This document shows, one piece after another, positions 36,306 to 48,975 of a DNA stretch of 64,000 nt. The notes under the pieces were generated by a model that worked only from the letters and a program-made list of their open reading frames with translations, did not search any database and was not told the origin of the DNA. Each line of letters begins with the position of its first letter. Positions within the stretch are counted from its first letter, which is position 1. The DNA is from Tetrahymena elliotti 4EA. Taxonomy: Eukaryota; Ciliophora; Oligohymenophorea; Hymenostomatida; Tetrahymenidae. The translations under genes were made by a program, and so were the position numbers. The stretch spans positions 1,302,001 to 1,366,000 of the forward strand of contig JH720293.1 of NCBI GenBank assembly GCA_000231825.2, given 5' to 3'.

Positions 36306-37792
36306 TCAGTTATATGAAAATTAATAAACACAAAGAGGTTCTGATGTATAGCTTATTTGATTTTCTCCATTTTAGATAACTATGGCTTCTTATTGTGGTA
36401 TCTGTTTTTTTGGGTTCAGCCAATCTTTTAAAAGTTTTCTTTATTCTTTAACTTTATCTATTTTTTGTTAAGTATTTAAAATAGTTTTATGCATTTGCTA
36501 ATACTAGCCAGGACCTGGACTATACAGAGGATTTTTACTTGAAAAAAAATTTATGTACTGATTTTCTCCAAACCTATCTCTTTGGTCTGCAATAAACATA
36601 TGAGAAGGATTTTGAGGTTTCAATGACTCGTAAGTGATATGCTAGCTTGAATCTTTCTAAGGGGCAATATTTATATCTTAGAACTAAATAGCTTTTTGAA
36701 TTTTTTTTTTCAGTTTATTAATTGATAAGTTATAACCTTCATTTTCATCTCTTTGGATCTTCTAAAAGGAATTTATCCTTTTTTTTTACAAAAATTATGA
36801 TTGCTTTTCATATTCCCCAGGACCTGGATTATTTTAATTAGAAAAAAAGAAGGACTAAGAAGTAATTTTTTCTCTACTAATTCCTCTAAAGCAAGAATTA
36901 TGAGTTTGTTTATATTTAGTTTCAGCAGTGATTTAATTATTTACTTTTGCTGTAAATATGTTATCCTTAGTAATATTATTTCTTTTGTAAATAAAAAAGC
37001 ATTAAAACAATAGAAAAAGAAAAAAAATAATTACAATTTATTATCAACAATAAAAGATCTAGTCATTTTGTTAGTTGGAGTTTCAACCAATTAAGAATTA
37101 TTAGTCATATTTTATTAAGCTAGATTGTTTTCTAAATTATTTGTGTTATTTTGATTATGGAACGATGTTGATAGATTTAATTTTAAGTTATCAAATATTA
37201 CTTGAGGAATTCCTTATTCATAATAGCTTTATTACTTTTTATCTGAATCAAAAATTCCTTTTTATAAATTTTGGCTAAGCGCTTTAAAATGTCGTGTTGG
37301 CCTTTAAGGAGTTGACCTTTGGTTTGAACTGAAGCAAGTTTATTCTTTAGGTGTATAGTCTTTATATTTTTCAAATATATCCATAAGTCCTGCTTTTGAA
37401 GATGGAATAATGTAATATGATTTTTATTTATTTTAAGTAGGAAAGATGTATGTTCCATTTGGTTTACTATGTTTTTTATTTAAGCTTTGCTCTACAAAAC
37501 TGCTACCAAGTTCTATGTTATCAATAGTATTATTTAAAATATTTTTGTTGCTCTTTTTTGAGATATTCCTTTATGATTTATCACTTGATTAAGCTCTTAT
37601 TATATCAAATTTTTTTGTGTTATTTTTTATCTTGTTTTACTTAGATGAATTTTATGTAGAATCATTTTAGTCAAAGCATTGTCTCAGGTATTTTTCTCCA
37701 TATAATTATTTTTCAGGGATACGCACATTATGCTATGAATAAAGTTACTTCAGCTTTTCATTTTCAGCTTTTTTAGTAGTAAATCTAAACAT
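36306..37792 (-). CDS. Sperm-tail PG-rich (STPG/SHIPPO-type) repeat protein
   Basis: Exons 37035-37792 and 36306-36981 flank a 53-nt intron and give 477 aa. The N-terminus is MFRFTTKKAENEK. The C-terminal half carries the hallmark Pro-Gly-Pro-Gly turns: NNPGPGEYEKQSQF and YSPGPGQYQQMHK. An earlier diverged unit is SFIVDNKL...NSCFRGIS with Arg and Phe at repeat-like positions. Such STPGR repeats occur in proteins that bind microtubules or line the lumen of doublet microtubules in cilia, so an axonemal role is inferred. There is no TM or signal peptide. The end is QFSYN before TGA at 36306-36308. It shares a 444-bp divergent promoter interval with the large TPR gene at 38237. Confidence 0.72.
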
Positions 37793-38236
37793 TATTAAAA
37801 TTAGATTTTATAAAAGTTAATTATATTTTCAATTGTTGGATAAAACCCTACAAAATATTTATTTATCTTGGTCTTAACGAAAAAGAATCAAATCGATCAG
37901 AAAAGCAAACGTTAAATACAAAATTTTTTTTTACTTTTGAAATGATAAAAATAAACAAATGGAAAAAATTAAAGAATCCAATCAATAAAGTTAAATGAAT
38001 ATCAAATCATCATTCATTTACCATTAATTATGATATTGATTATTGATCATAGAATATTTAATAAAATAAAGTTTAATAAATTATATTGGTATATAATAGT
38101 GATCCATAAATTAAAAATGCTTATTGTTAATCAAAAAAGTAATATAAAAATTTTAATATCAATTGCTTATTTGATCTTTATTAAATTTTTAATTTTAAGG
38201 ACTAATTTACAACAAGATTTCTAATATTAGATATTA
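37793..38236. promoter_or_regulatory. Divergent promoter interval
   Basis: These 444 bp separate the start codons of two divergently transcribed genes, so both promoters and 5' UTRs must lie here. The sequence is AT-rich with one GC-containing island (AATCAAATCGATCAGAAAAG near 37890). No specific motif could be assigned. Confidence 0.4.
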
Positions 38237-41200
38237 ATGAACTAAGATTAGACTCAAATATAGCAGAAAAAAAATAATAATGTTGAAGAGTAAAAGGTTA
38301 ATTAATAGTTTGATCCTAAAAACTAAATAGCTTAAGATTAAATGAGGAGGGAAAACACAAACCCTGCTTTAAGGTTTAGAGATGAACTGTTGTTGTAAAA
38401 CTAAAGAAATTAGGATAACTCTCACAATATGATAAAGAAACCATAATACTAACCATAATTTTAGCAATAATTTTAGTAATAGTAAAATATGAATATTCAA
38501 TAATCTTAGTATAATAACCAGATAAATCAAAGCTAAAAGCAGTCTTAAGTTAACAGAAATATTAGTCAAAATAATTTAGGTTTACCTAGTTAAATATCAT
38601 AAAATGTTAACAATATATTAAGTAGGATATCAGATAATTAGTAGTTACCACAGTATTATGGCTAGATAAAAAAGAAAAGTAAGTTGATTTAAATATTTAA
38701 TTTGATTTAAAGGCTTTGAATTTTATATTTTTAGGTAGAATTTTAAAAATGTTCAAGAATAAATTTATTTTTATACACAATGGATATTTTGGATATGTAA
38801 AGAGTAAAGAAGATTAAGATAAAAAATTCATATAAAAACATTAAGGTTTTAACAAAAGAAATAATGAAAGCTTTAATGTAACTTGGAAATAATTTAAGCA
38901 AGATTTTTCTAAATCCATTCTTGTATTTGTTAAAATTGAAGACTTGAAGATTGAGGAGTCATTGAATTAGAAGTAGAATTAATACTTTTTTGAAATTTTC
39001 TTTCCAACATCTAAGCTCATAAAAGAATAAAAGAATATAGAATATATGAATTTTCATTAACTTGAGTCTGAATATATTTCTGAACAATAAGGTTAAGCTC
39101 AAAATAATGATAACTTGAAAAAAGATTCTCCAAATACCACTATTTGGTATTTCTAAGCAAATTCATTTATCCAACTGAACGAAATAGTAATTTTTTTTAG
39201 AGGAATTTCAGATGAATAATTAAATTTTTATTCGAAATTAGAAAAAATGCATTAATGACACCAAAAATCCTCCTAACCAATAGCAAAATGTTGAAGCAGA
39301 ATAAAGGGTTAGGGATCTTGAAAGAGAATAAAGAGAAAAACTTGAACAATATAAAAAGAATCAAGAAGAAGGATTAAAGATATTATAGGAGGAAAGAAAA
39401 AAAATGGAAGAAAATGAGAGATTAAAAAAGGAACAATAAGATAAAGAAATGGAAGAACTCGAAAAAAAGAAGCAGGAATAATTATAGCTTTAAAAGGAAA
39501 TTGAAGAATAGAATTTAAAAAAGTAATTAATTAATTAAATAATGCATACAATTTTCATGTTTTTTTTTACTTTTATATCAAGAAAATTAGAAAACATGAA
39601 AATTGGAGAAAAGCTAAAGACTGCATGGAACTACTAATGGATGAGATCCTTTGAAGAAAATACTTATCAGACTTATCAAATTCCCAAAATATATTAGAAA
39701 TCTTCTTTCATGATACACTCTCAATTTACTTTTATTGAAACTTGCTAAAACTAATTGAAAGAAATTATTTTCAATAGAGCAATTAGAGAAGATTTATAAA
39801 CAATATTACCTTTAAATTAGAATACAGTTAAGGCAATAGATCCTTAGCTAGCTCAGTTGACTTCCTAGAAGGATTCGTTTGTAAAATGTTATCATATGTA
39901 AAATATATTATTCCAAGTAGTTTTCTAAAGTGGATCTCACTAAACATAAATAATAGATTTAGTTGCAAAATAGTTTAAGTAATGTAAGAATATTAATTTA
40001 ATTAATAATTTAGATACTAAATATTAAAAATATAGAATTCAAATAATACTGTGAACTGACTGATGATATCTTTGAAATATTAGTTTATGATAACTACTTT
40101 CAATTGAGGACTCCTTAGTGTTGCTTAATTGAATATGTTGGATGTATAGCCTTGTGCATAGCTTTAGAAAATGTCAACTTAAAGTAGTTATAGAAAAATG
40201 AAAAAGTAGTAACTTTATAATATGATGAAAGAATAAAATTATAGTTAGAATTGAATCCTAATTACAAACAAAATTTATCTTAAGAGAAAGAAAATTTAAA
40301 TAACAATATATAGTAAGCAGCTTAAGGTTAAACTTAAAATAAAATTTTATCTTAAGAAGATGAAGAAGAAAAAAAATATGAAGAAATTTTAAATTAAATG
40401 ATGAAATCCGAATTTAATGTGGTCTTAACAGATTAAAATAGCTATAAAAATATAAATTGTGAAAATGAGAACGACATGAAAGAAGAAAATAACAGAGTAG
40501 AAGTTAGCTAGGTTTTAAAATCCTTAATTTATTATTAAAAGTAGAAAAACAAAAATTATATTTTTGATATTGAATCAAGCAACTATCTTCTCTATATGCT
40601 TGATGATTCTTTGTATGATAGTTTTTAAAAATTTAATGAATTAATAGGTTAAGTATGTATTTATCCCAAACATACTAAAACTGTTATTATATAATTTAGG
40701 TTATCTTTAAACTCCCCTCAGATTAGGAATAGTTTAAAATTACTTCCAGAGAAAAAGGATTTTGAAAATACATTTTCTTTCAATATGAACAATGTTTAAA
40801 GCCCTAATTAATCTTTAATGCAAAAACTGAGTGATATTAAATCTTAAAAAGGTGTTAATTCTAATTCAGGTTTAATGTCTTCATAAATATAAAATTCTAA
40901 TTAGAATGAAAATATTTAAAACCAGCAATTTGAAATGGTTTAGAAGGAGGTAGTTATGAAGTACTTCTTGAATGACATGTTAAACTTAAAATTATCTTTT
41001 TTAGAACCTAGTTAATTTAGAGCAGAGTTAAAAAAATATGGAATTAAATGCAGTGAATTATTTGATTTAGTGCCAGCTCTACAATATTTTTAATTAGGAT
41101 TACAACACACTTATATTTAAGTGTTAAGCAGGATAATAAAAAGGTAGTATAGATAGTATATGAATAATAAAATATAAGAATTTTAATAATCAATGAATTC

Positions 41201-43626
41201 TCTAGATAGTTAAATTTAAGATCAAAAGCTGAAAATAGAATAAATCAACTAATAGTTGAATGATTTGAAAATATAAAACAATCAGATTGAATTAGAGTTA
41301 TCAAATTTAGATAAATAATTAGAATAAAGTAAAAAGTAATGGTAGGGTTAAGATACAAATATCTCAACCTAAATTGAATAAATGATTAAAAATAAACAGC
41401 AGATAAAAATATAAATCGAGTAATTAACTCTCTCTATGGATAATGAGAGAAAGTATCTGAACTATCTTATAAATGGAGATTAAGAAGATGAACTAATTTA
41501 ACAAAATGGTCCAAATAAATAAGATATTGAAAATTTATCTCCTTAAGTTAATAAAGAATAACTTCTTAGAAATAAATCATAATCTCTTTATTCAACCAGT
41601 TTTTCTCTCAAGGATTTGGAAAAAAAAAACTTGTAAAAGATAAAGCTAAAATTTGAAATTTATCTTATAGAGAATATCAGATAATTCATTAAATAAGTTT
41701 ATTTTAATTACAATTTACCTGATTCTTAAGTATCTTATTGGCAATATTTTATAGAGCCATTATTTTAAGAGAGAGGAATTGAGCTAAAAAAAGACAATAT
41801 TCCAAGTGGATTACTTTTATAAGAAATATGTAAACAGATTGGAGTTGAAAGCAAACCATCTGAGAAAATAAAATTATTCGATTTCTAAGGTAGCACAAGC
41901 ATAATACCAGTAAAGTTACATGCTAAAATAAAATAATATGTTAATAAATAATCAACTATTTATAAATTAGAAGAAGATTTTGATAAGAATTTATCATCAC
42001 ATTTATTTATGGTCACAAAATCAACAATAGATTTGAAATACCAAATATTAAATACCTATAACTAAGTTATTGAAGAATGTAAAATAATTCCTAATTAAGA
42101 AAATGATTCTAAATAAGTAGAAAAAAGTTTAGATATTCTCTAAGCTCTCTATGCAATCCCTAAGCAGCAATCATCAGAAAAATAGAACAGAATACAGTTA
42201 TTGATGGAATAATAAATATTGTATTGGGAAATCAAGTAATTATATGAAGAAAATTAGTACAACTAAATCATAGAATATTAATCAGAAATAAACTAAAAAT
42301 TCTATCCTCTTTAAATTGAAAAGTGCAAATTATTATTCTTTCTCTTTTAGATACTAATCAAAACAGGAAATATCCAACGAGCTGAAGAAATATTTCAACA
42401 AATCAGAAAAGTTATAGATTATAACTATGGTAATTAATACATTTGAAATAATTTTTGTTTGAAAATTTAATAAAAATAGGCAATGAAAGTCTTTAATTAC
42501 TCGATTATTTAGAAGAGCTAAGCAAATTCTATATAAAAAAGAAATAATTTTCTCAAGGTTTAGATTATTATTTACAAATTGAAAGTATATTAACCAATTA
42601 GATTGGATATAACCACCCAAAAACTGCTCTAAGCTCGTCAGGTAAGTTATATTTAAAAGACAAAATTTTCATTTATATAATAATTCCCCCTCTTAAATTA
42701 TTAGTTATTGCAGAACTTTATTTGAAAATTGGCAATAAATAGGAATCTATTTATTATTATGAAAGGAGTTTAGACCAGTATATTGACTTTGAGCAAAACC
42801 ATTTTAATTCTATCATCAGTATTTTATTAAAACTTAGTGAGTTATACTACGAAAAAGGTAAAAATATTTCTAAAAATTAGCATTTTTCATAATTTATAAT
42901 TTATTGACACTTAATAGTTGATTATCCAAGGTCGGAAGATAAATCATAAAAGGCATTATAATTGTTTTATAAAAATAAAAAAAGTTAAAATTAAAATTAA
43001 AAAGATGAAACAGTAGATATAATTTTTTTGAAACTGATTCATATTTCAATGAAACTAATGGTAGAAACAAAAAACTTTGATTAAAAAAAAATTTAATAAT
43101 ACAGTTAAGACTTTTGGCTAATATGTCTTTAAGTAGATATTTATAGCTACCATGAAATAATAGAAGAAAGCTTAATGCTTTGTTTGATATTGAATTTAAT
43201 AGAAGCAGATTATAAAGAGAGGCATTATTTTGTAGATCTAATTAAAGAAATAAATGAACAATAAAGTATTGATGAAAATCTTAATTAGATTGAAGAAATC
43301 AAACAGCAGTAAGAGACAGACAGAATTAATGTATAATTTTCATTATTTTAACAAGAAATAAAAGCCAACCCTCTTATTGGTTAACTAATTACTACTATCC
43401 TTAGAGTTTATTTAAGAGAAATTAGCTAAATCAAGCCTTATTTTGATATAAAAACTTATCTTTAAAATGAAAACAATTTCGAACACATAAGCAAATACCC
43501 CTAAATGCTAAACAAGTAAACTTTTTTTATTTCTTACATATAAATAAATATTCATTTAATATTAAACTAAAGGGTAATCTAATTTGCAGAGATATTTACT
43601 CATGTTATGGGTTAAGATAACTGTGA
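38237..43626 (+). CDS. Large coiled-coil/TPR protein, possible diverged CLU (clustered mitochondria) homologue
   Basis: The gene starts MNQDQTQIQQKKNNN with a Gln/Asn-rich lead of about 150 aa. It proceeds through a coiled coil (QERKKMEENERLKKEQQDK, near 39330-39530). The next region, AWNYQWMRSFEEN ... MIHSQFTFIETCQNQLKEII ... ILPLNQNT...HMQNILFQV, then LIEYVGCIALCIALEN, lines up in order with the CLU domain. In the family these are DWNEELQ, FV.AA..G, I.PINP..., NNIFFS and DYRGYR.IAQS. Near 41000 a further stretch (LEPSQFRAELKKYGIKC) parallels the family's 'LH..GIN.RYLG'. The C-terminus has TPRs: FYIKKKQFSQGLDYYLQIE, GYNHPKTALSSS and ELYLKIGNKQESIYYYERSL. About seven introns are needed. TGA at 43624-43626 ends GLRQL, giving roughly 1,650 aa. 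CLU proteins bind mRNAs for mitochondrial proteins. Similarity is faint, so the gene is certain and its identity is not. Confidence 0.55.
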
Positions 43627-44256
43627 ATTATTTTTATCATTTGATTATGATTTTTAGAATTTCTTATGATAGAAAGTTATCAAATTCCTCATAAAATGAA
43701 TACTTTGATTAATGCCTTTCATGTTAAATTAAAAACTTATTTTTAATAAGACTAAGTTCATAATATTCCTAATTCATTATTATCTTCTTGCTTAAAAAAA
43801 ACTAATTTCTAAAATCTAATTCTTGTTATTTTAAAGTTTTAATTTTTTCTTTCACATTTATCATTTATTGAAGATTACACTTGAAATTTTATACAAATTT
43901 TTAATTTAGATGTAAGATGTAAAAATAAATTAAATCTAGTAATTTCTTTTAATTATCATTTGTTAAAATTTTCTAATACTAAGTTAGCAAACTCTTCATG
44001 AGGGATATACTTTAAAATATAACTTTGATATCTTATCATTTTCTGTAAAGAAATAACTAATCCCTAAAATATTTTGTTATATTTTAAGTTTTTTCTTGAA
44101 ATATTTATCCAAAATTTTAATGATAACATAAAAAAAAATCTGAATAAAATGAAAAATAAATTCAATTTGAAAGAAGTGTTAAATGTTTTTGAAATTTCAA
44201 TAAAAAATCAATTTGATTTTTATTAAAATTAAAATTGTATAAAAAATATTATTGAA
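43627..44256. other. Convergent intergenic region
   Basis: These 630 bp lie between the 3' ends of two converging genes. They are AT-rich with no coding frame or structured element seen. Confidence 0.45.
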
Positions 44257-45768
44257 TCATTTTATGTAACAGCTCAATTTCTTCAGCAACAAATTCTTAG
44301 TTTCTATTTCTTTATCCATTTTATGCTTCATATCGATGAGACTTCTTGCCTTCTCTTTTTTAAGTCTATCATTATCCCACATTATTGTGTCAATTCTCTT
44401 TTCATAAGCCTTTTTCATTCTTTCAAACTTTTTGAAATAAAAAATTTATTGAGTTGAATTTAAAAATATTGATTATAATTATACCTCTTCTTTCAAAGCA
44501 TCTTCATATGTATTCATAGCTTCTTCAGAACTTGAATATCTTTTGCTGAAGTTTTAGAATAATATTTCTTTTTCTTACTTGAGTGAGTTCACTTTTTCTT
44601 GTAAATCGAAAAACTGTTCTTAAATATTTTCCATTTTAATCTTAGTGTCTTCAAGTTTTTCCTTGAGAGAAATGTTTTCTAATTCATATTCGCGAATACG
44701 TTATTCATAGAAAACCTTTGTTTCATCAATCAAACCATTCCAATAGCCAGGATTCTCCTTAAAATTATCAGGAGCTTTTCCTATTACTTTTTAAACACTT
44801 TTATCACTTTAAGCTTGTTGAGTTGCTTGAACTAATTCTTTTTGTTGTTGTTCTATTTTGGTTTCTAAATCAACTATTTTTTCATTTAATTCTTTAATAC
44901 GAAAATCTCTCTTACGGATGGTTTCTTTAAGCTCCTTTATGCTTGATTCTAAAATTACAAGCTTGTCATTTTAGTTATCAGTCATAAATGTACCTGTTTA
45001 TTTAGATGCTAATTTTTTTGAAGTACGAAGAAGTTAAGCAAAACGTTCCATATTAGCAAAGCAAATGGGAAATTTAGAGAATTAATACTAACCCTATCCT
45101 GCTATCACTTTAAGCTTAGAGAGTTGATTAACCTATGGTTCATCTTTTACTAAATTTGAAAATGTGTCATCATATCTCATTAAAGAAACCATTTCGAATT
45201 CTGTAAGTTTATTGGCTACAACTTCAAATATTAAGCAAAACTTATATAACTTTTTGAGGGCTTCTTCAGTGTTTCCTTTTTAACCTAAGGCTTCAGTAAT
45301 TTTGTTAACATCAAGATCTGCTTTCACTCTTTTATCAAAACTTTATTTTAAATTACTATCACTGAATTAGCCTAACCATTTTTTGAGAGTGGTTTAGTAA
45401 CCTTTTCCGAATTCAATATTACCACTTGATCTCAATTTATTATCAGGATCTAATTCATTTAATTCTTCCTAAACCTAAAATAAATCTGCTTTAATTGTAC
45501 TTGCAAAGGCATATTCATCTTGTGCCATAGGAAATAAATTCAATGAATACAAATTATCTTCATTGAAAAACTTGCTTTCTCCTAAATTTGTACTACTTCC
45601 TAAGTTTCTTTCCCTTGAAGATGGGCGAAAACCTTATCCTGAAATTCTCATTTTTTAAGTATTAATGGATCCTTACTAAGAAAATCCATTTGATTATCTC
45701 AATTAGCTATCGTTACCAGAAATGCTTGAGCCTATCGGCTTTTTAATAATACTTTTATTTTAATCCAT
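44257..45768 (-). CDS. Coiled-coil protein, 484 aa, function unknown
   Basis: Exons 44485-45768 and 44257-44427 flank a 57-nt intron and give 484 aa. The N-terminus (MDQNKSIIKKPIGSSISG) is disordered and Ser/Arg-rich. Residues about 65-230 form a compact-looking domain: FPMAQDEYAFASTIKAD, GYQTTLKKWLGQF, ALKKLYKFCLIFEVVANKL, LKVIAGQGQYQF. From about residue 240 it is a continuous coiled coil (VILESSIKELKETIRKRDF and onward). This is broken by NPGYWNGLIDETKVFYEQ and ends KHKMDKEIETKNLLLKK. The globular-head-plus-coil layout suggests a cytoskeletal or basal-body scaffold. I do not recognise the family. SSX2IP/ADIP was considered because of the W..L...E....Y/F pattern in the coil, but the N-terminal domain does not fit. 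All splice phases are consistent. Confidence 0.82.
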
Positions 45769-46568
45769 TTACTTTTTTATTAGTGTCTTCTTTTAAACTA
45801 TTCTAAATTCTTTTCTATATAATTTAAAAATACAAAAATTTTAATTGTTAAACAATATTTGCTTTTTTAATTTTAATTTAAAAAAATAGCTGCTTTTATT
45901 TGTTTAATAAAAAAAATTGTAACAACAAAGAATTTTCCTCTTAATTTAGTATGATTTTTAAAATTTTTAGCAAATCCAATTAAAAAATCGTCTACCAGAA
46001 GTTAGTAAATCTATCAAAAATTCATTTTATATAATTGCCAATTGATAAACATAAAAAAATTATTCATTTTTTCTTTAGATTAATAGAAATTTTAAAATTC
46101 AATAAATATTCACTTAAATCTTAATGGTGTGATAGAATTTTTTTTTAATTGAAGTATTTTTGAACAGGTAGAATTAAAAGATTTAAATTTTATAAAATAG
46201 TTTCTAAATAATATAATTGTTAGTGGTTTAATTTAGGGAAGATTTATTTTAAATCAAGATGATAGTAATTATTATTTTAACTCAAGATGGATAAAAGTTT
46301 ATAAAAGTATGTCATATTACAGTTTCGATCAAAATAAAAAGACATTTATAAAAATAGATAAGTAAACTTAGGAAGATATTCATAATTTTCTAAGTGCCTA
46401 TTTATGAAAGTAATTTAAAATATTGTATATTAGTAGTAATACAAAAATATACTTATAAAATCTTACTTTTTATAATAAATAAAAAATATCATTTACAACT
46501 ATTGATTTATACAAAAATCATAGAATAATAGATTTAACTTTTATTTTTTTATTCTAAAATAAACCAAA
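45769..46568. promoter_or_regulatory. Divergent promoter interval
   Basis: These 800 bp between divergent start codons must contain the promoters of the coiled-coil gene (minus) and the transporter gene (plus). They are AT-rich and no motif was recognised. Confidence 0.4.
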
Positions 46569-48407
46569 ATGGATACTGATACAGAAGAAAATTAAGAGGA
46601 AACTACTTACAAATCATCAGCTTATATTTACTATTTAGTGGCAGCTACATGTTTAGGGAGTCTCTTTTCTGGATATTAAATTGGAGTTTTTAATTAGAGT
46701 TATTATGCAATTTTAAATGTTATGGAGATTGAAGATGAAGACGATAGAGTTAATTTTGAAGGTTTGATTACTTCTATGATCCCACTTGGTGGAGTGATAG
46801 GGGCCTATTTTTCTCATCATTTATTAAAATTTTATTCGAGGAAAGATGGACTTATTTTAAGTGATATTATTAGCATAATTGGTAAATCTTTATAAAAAAA
46901 TAGCTTTTTTATTATTTTGACAATTTCTACTTTTAAAAATTATTTTTTAGATCTAGAAATGGAATATTTGATAAATTCCTTCAATAATAAAATTTTCTTA
47001 AAATTATGTGAGATTTTCTAACACAAATATTATTAAAATAGGTTGTTCTCTTCAAGTTTGTATTTTTTCCAAGTATCTTTTTATTCTAGGGAGGTTTATT
47101 TGTGGTCTTTCTAGTGGCATTAATAGCTCTTTAGTTAGTTTATTTATTATGGAAGTAGCACCAATATAAATGAGATAATAAGTTAGTACTTTTCCAGTAT
47201 TTAGTCTTAACTTGGGAACTCTCATAGCATATTCAACAGGAATAGCTCTTGATATTTATTCTGAAAGTTCAATTATTTACATATATGGATTTCCTATAAT
47301 ATTTTGTATCCTTAGAATGATATTATTAAAGTAATTTTTAATATTTTATTCTTCAGATTAATTGGAGAATATTTATTTACATTATTGGAATTAATAGGTT
47401 CTTTTTAGTTGTTGACTCTCCATACTTTTTTTTTGAAAATGGTGAGCTTAATGAGGCAAAATAGCTTTTAGGAATTATTTATAAAGATGAACACATAGAT
47501 TAAATTTATCATGATTACCACTAAGTTTTTATAGAAAAATAAAAAAATTAGGAGACTTTTCTATCAGTTTTTAACTACTAAAACAAGAAGAGGATTATTA
47601 TTGCTATTTTAATGATGTATTTTTTACACTTTGTTGGTGTTTCTCCCATCATGTTTTGTAATTACTACATTTACAAATACTTATTTTTAAATATTTTTCT
47701 ATACAAAAGATTCAACAAAGCTTTTTAACAGGTTTACAAATATGAATAGGACGCTTTCTATTTATTTAACTGTTGTTAGTGGTGTTTTTCCAATAGTTTG
47801 CTCCTTTGTAAGTGGCTATTTATCAACTTTGTATGGAAGAAAATCTCTTCTTTTTTGGGGAATGAATGGTCAAATATTTATTACGTTTACTTTCTCAATA
47901 CTATCATTTGTTGATATAAATGATTCATATTATGAAACACCTAGTTGGCTATAAGTTTTACTTATTTTAAATATAATTGCTTCTAGATCCTACATAGCTT
48001 CAACATATGCACCTAATTCTTTAGCTTATGTGTCTGATATATGTGGTGATAAAGGAATATCAATAGCTTTTATGTCATACTGGTTTTTTTAAGGTGCAGT
48101 AGGATTCCTCTTTCCTTCATCACTTTTTTATCTTGGTTACCCTCTCACATTTTTATTCTTCTGCATCAATAGTGTATTTGGATCTGTATTTGTAAATCGA
48201 TATGTAAAAGAAACATAGGGGTTAACTAGAATAGAAATAATGCTTTTATATAATCCTGAATATGAACAGCAAATTAATTAGAAATTGAAAGAAATGTATT
48301 CCCTAAAGTAGTCATTAATTTATATAAATAATATAGATGTTAGATAATCTATGATGCAATCAGTTAGAATGGAATAAGAAATGACAAATATAACAACTTT
48401 TAATTGA
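46569..48407 (+). CDS. MFS transporter, sugar-porter type
   Basis: The protein is a major facilitator with about 12 predicted TM helices. TM1 is YYLVAATCLGSLFSGYQIGVFNQ, including the sugar-porter G-Y-x-x-G/Q motif. TM2 has MIPLGGVIGAYFSHHL with R-K-D after it. Next come GRFICGLSSGINSSLVSLFI and EVAPIQMRQQ, matching the family's P-E-S/A-P..R-G stretch, then SPYFFFENGELNEAKQLL at the central loop. In the second half the lead is FYSTKLFNRFTN followed by TVVSGVFPIVCSFVSGYL and YGRKSLLFWG, another sugar-porter signature. Introns lie at about 46881-47041, about 47333-47369 and 47682-47732. Splicing the last (T|GTAATTAC...CAAAAG|AT) turns an implausible stretch into YSTKLFNR. TGA at 48405-48407 follows VRMEQEMTNITTFN. 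The substrate is not predictable, though a hexose or a similar polyol is likely. Confidence 0.88.
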
Positions 48408-48975
48408 AAAATAACTATGATTGAAGGCTAACGAGAGGAAAATATGAAATCTAATAGAATTGGATTTATTTTATTCTACTTTAAATTAAATAAAGCTCAA
48501 GCCAATAAAAATATTTTAAGCTAAAGACTGTACATAATTTTATGTTTAAATTTAAAAGAGTAATAAAAATTCTATAAAACTTTAGTAATTAATTTCTTGG
48601 AAAGTATTTATATAATTTAATTAATATTTTATGTTTAATCAATTCCAATTTCTCAATTATTTTGATAATAGCTGTAAGAATGGAATAAGAAATGAAAAAT
48701 AAACAAATAATTTTACTTTTAATTCAAAATAATAATTGTTGAAGATTAAAAGATAAAACTTGTTAAAAATATCAAGGTGTATGATGTAGCTAGATTAATT
48801 AGTACTTTATTCTATTTTAAAAGCTTAACCAAATAGATATCTTTTTAAATAAAAGGCTGTCAATAATTCTATATTTAAAAGTGTAAAAAATATTAAAAAT
48901 TAAATGTAACTTTCATAATTATTTCAGTCTTGATGAATACTTATATTATCTAAAAAATATTTTTCATTTCTTTTA
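48362..48975. repeat. Diverged tandem duplication spanning the MFS gene's 3' end
   Basis: Copy 1 (about 48362-48650) begins inside the last codons of the transporter. Copy 2 (about 48674-48975) repeats the landmarks in order. These are (G)AATGGAATAAGAAATGA, a TTTTAATT(G/C)AAAATAA stretch, TGATTGAAG/GTTGAAGATTAAAAG, TTATTCTA(C/T)TTTA, AAAGACTGTACATAATTTTATGTTTAAA versus AAGGCTGTCAATAATTCTATATTTAAA, and (T/A)TATTTATATAATTT versus ACTTATATTATCT. The offset is about 310 bp. Copy 2 keeps a potential RMEQEMKNK reading frame, so it could be a relict of the gene's end. Confidence 0.65.

Noticed and set aside
37198..37458. Minus-strand open frame using the standard code
   Set aside because: It overlaps the STPG exon in another frame of the same strand. 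The Gln-code frame runs through the whole exon and splices to the PG-P repeats.
39182..39236. A 25-nt intron (Paramecium-like length) in the large TPR gene
   Set aside because: The 55-nt alternative ending at CGAAATTAG restores the same frame and agrees with the typical intron size elsewhere in the window.
42354..42620. Minus-strand open frame with hydrophobic stretches
   Set aside because: It is antisense to the TPR region of the large plus-strand gene, where the plus-strand frame and introns are consistent.
44257..45768. SSX2IP/ADIP homology for the coiled-coil protein
   Set aside because: Only a loose W..L...E pattern in the coil fits. The N-terminal domain does not match the ADIP N-terminal region.
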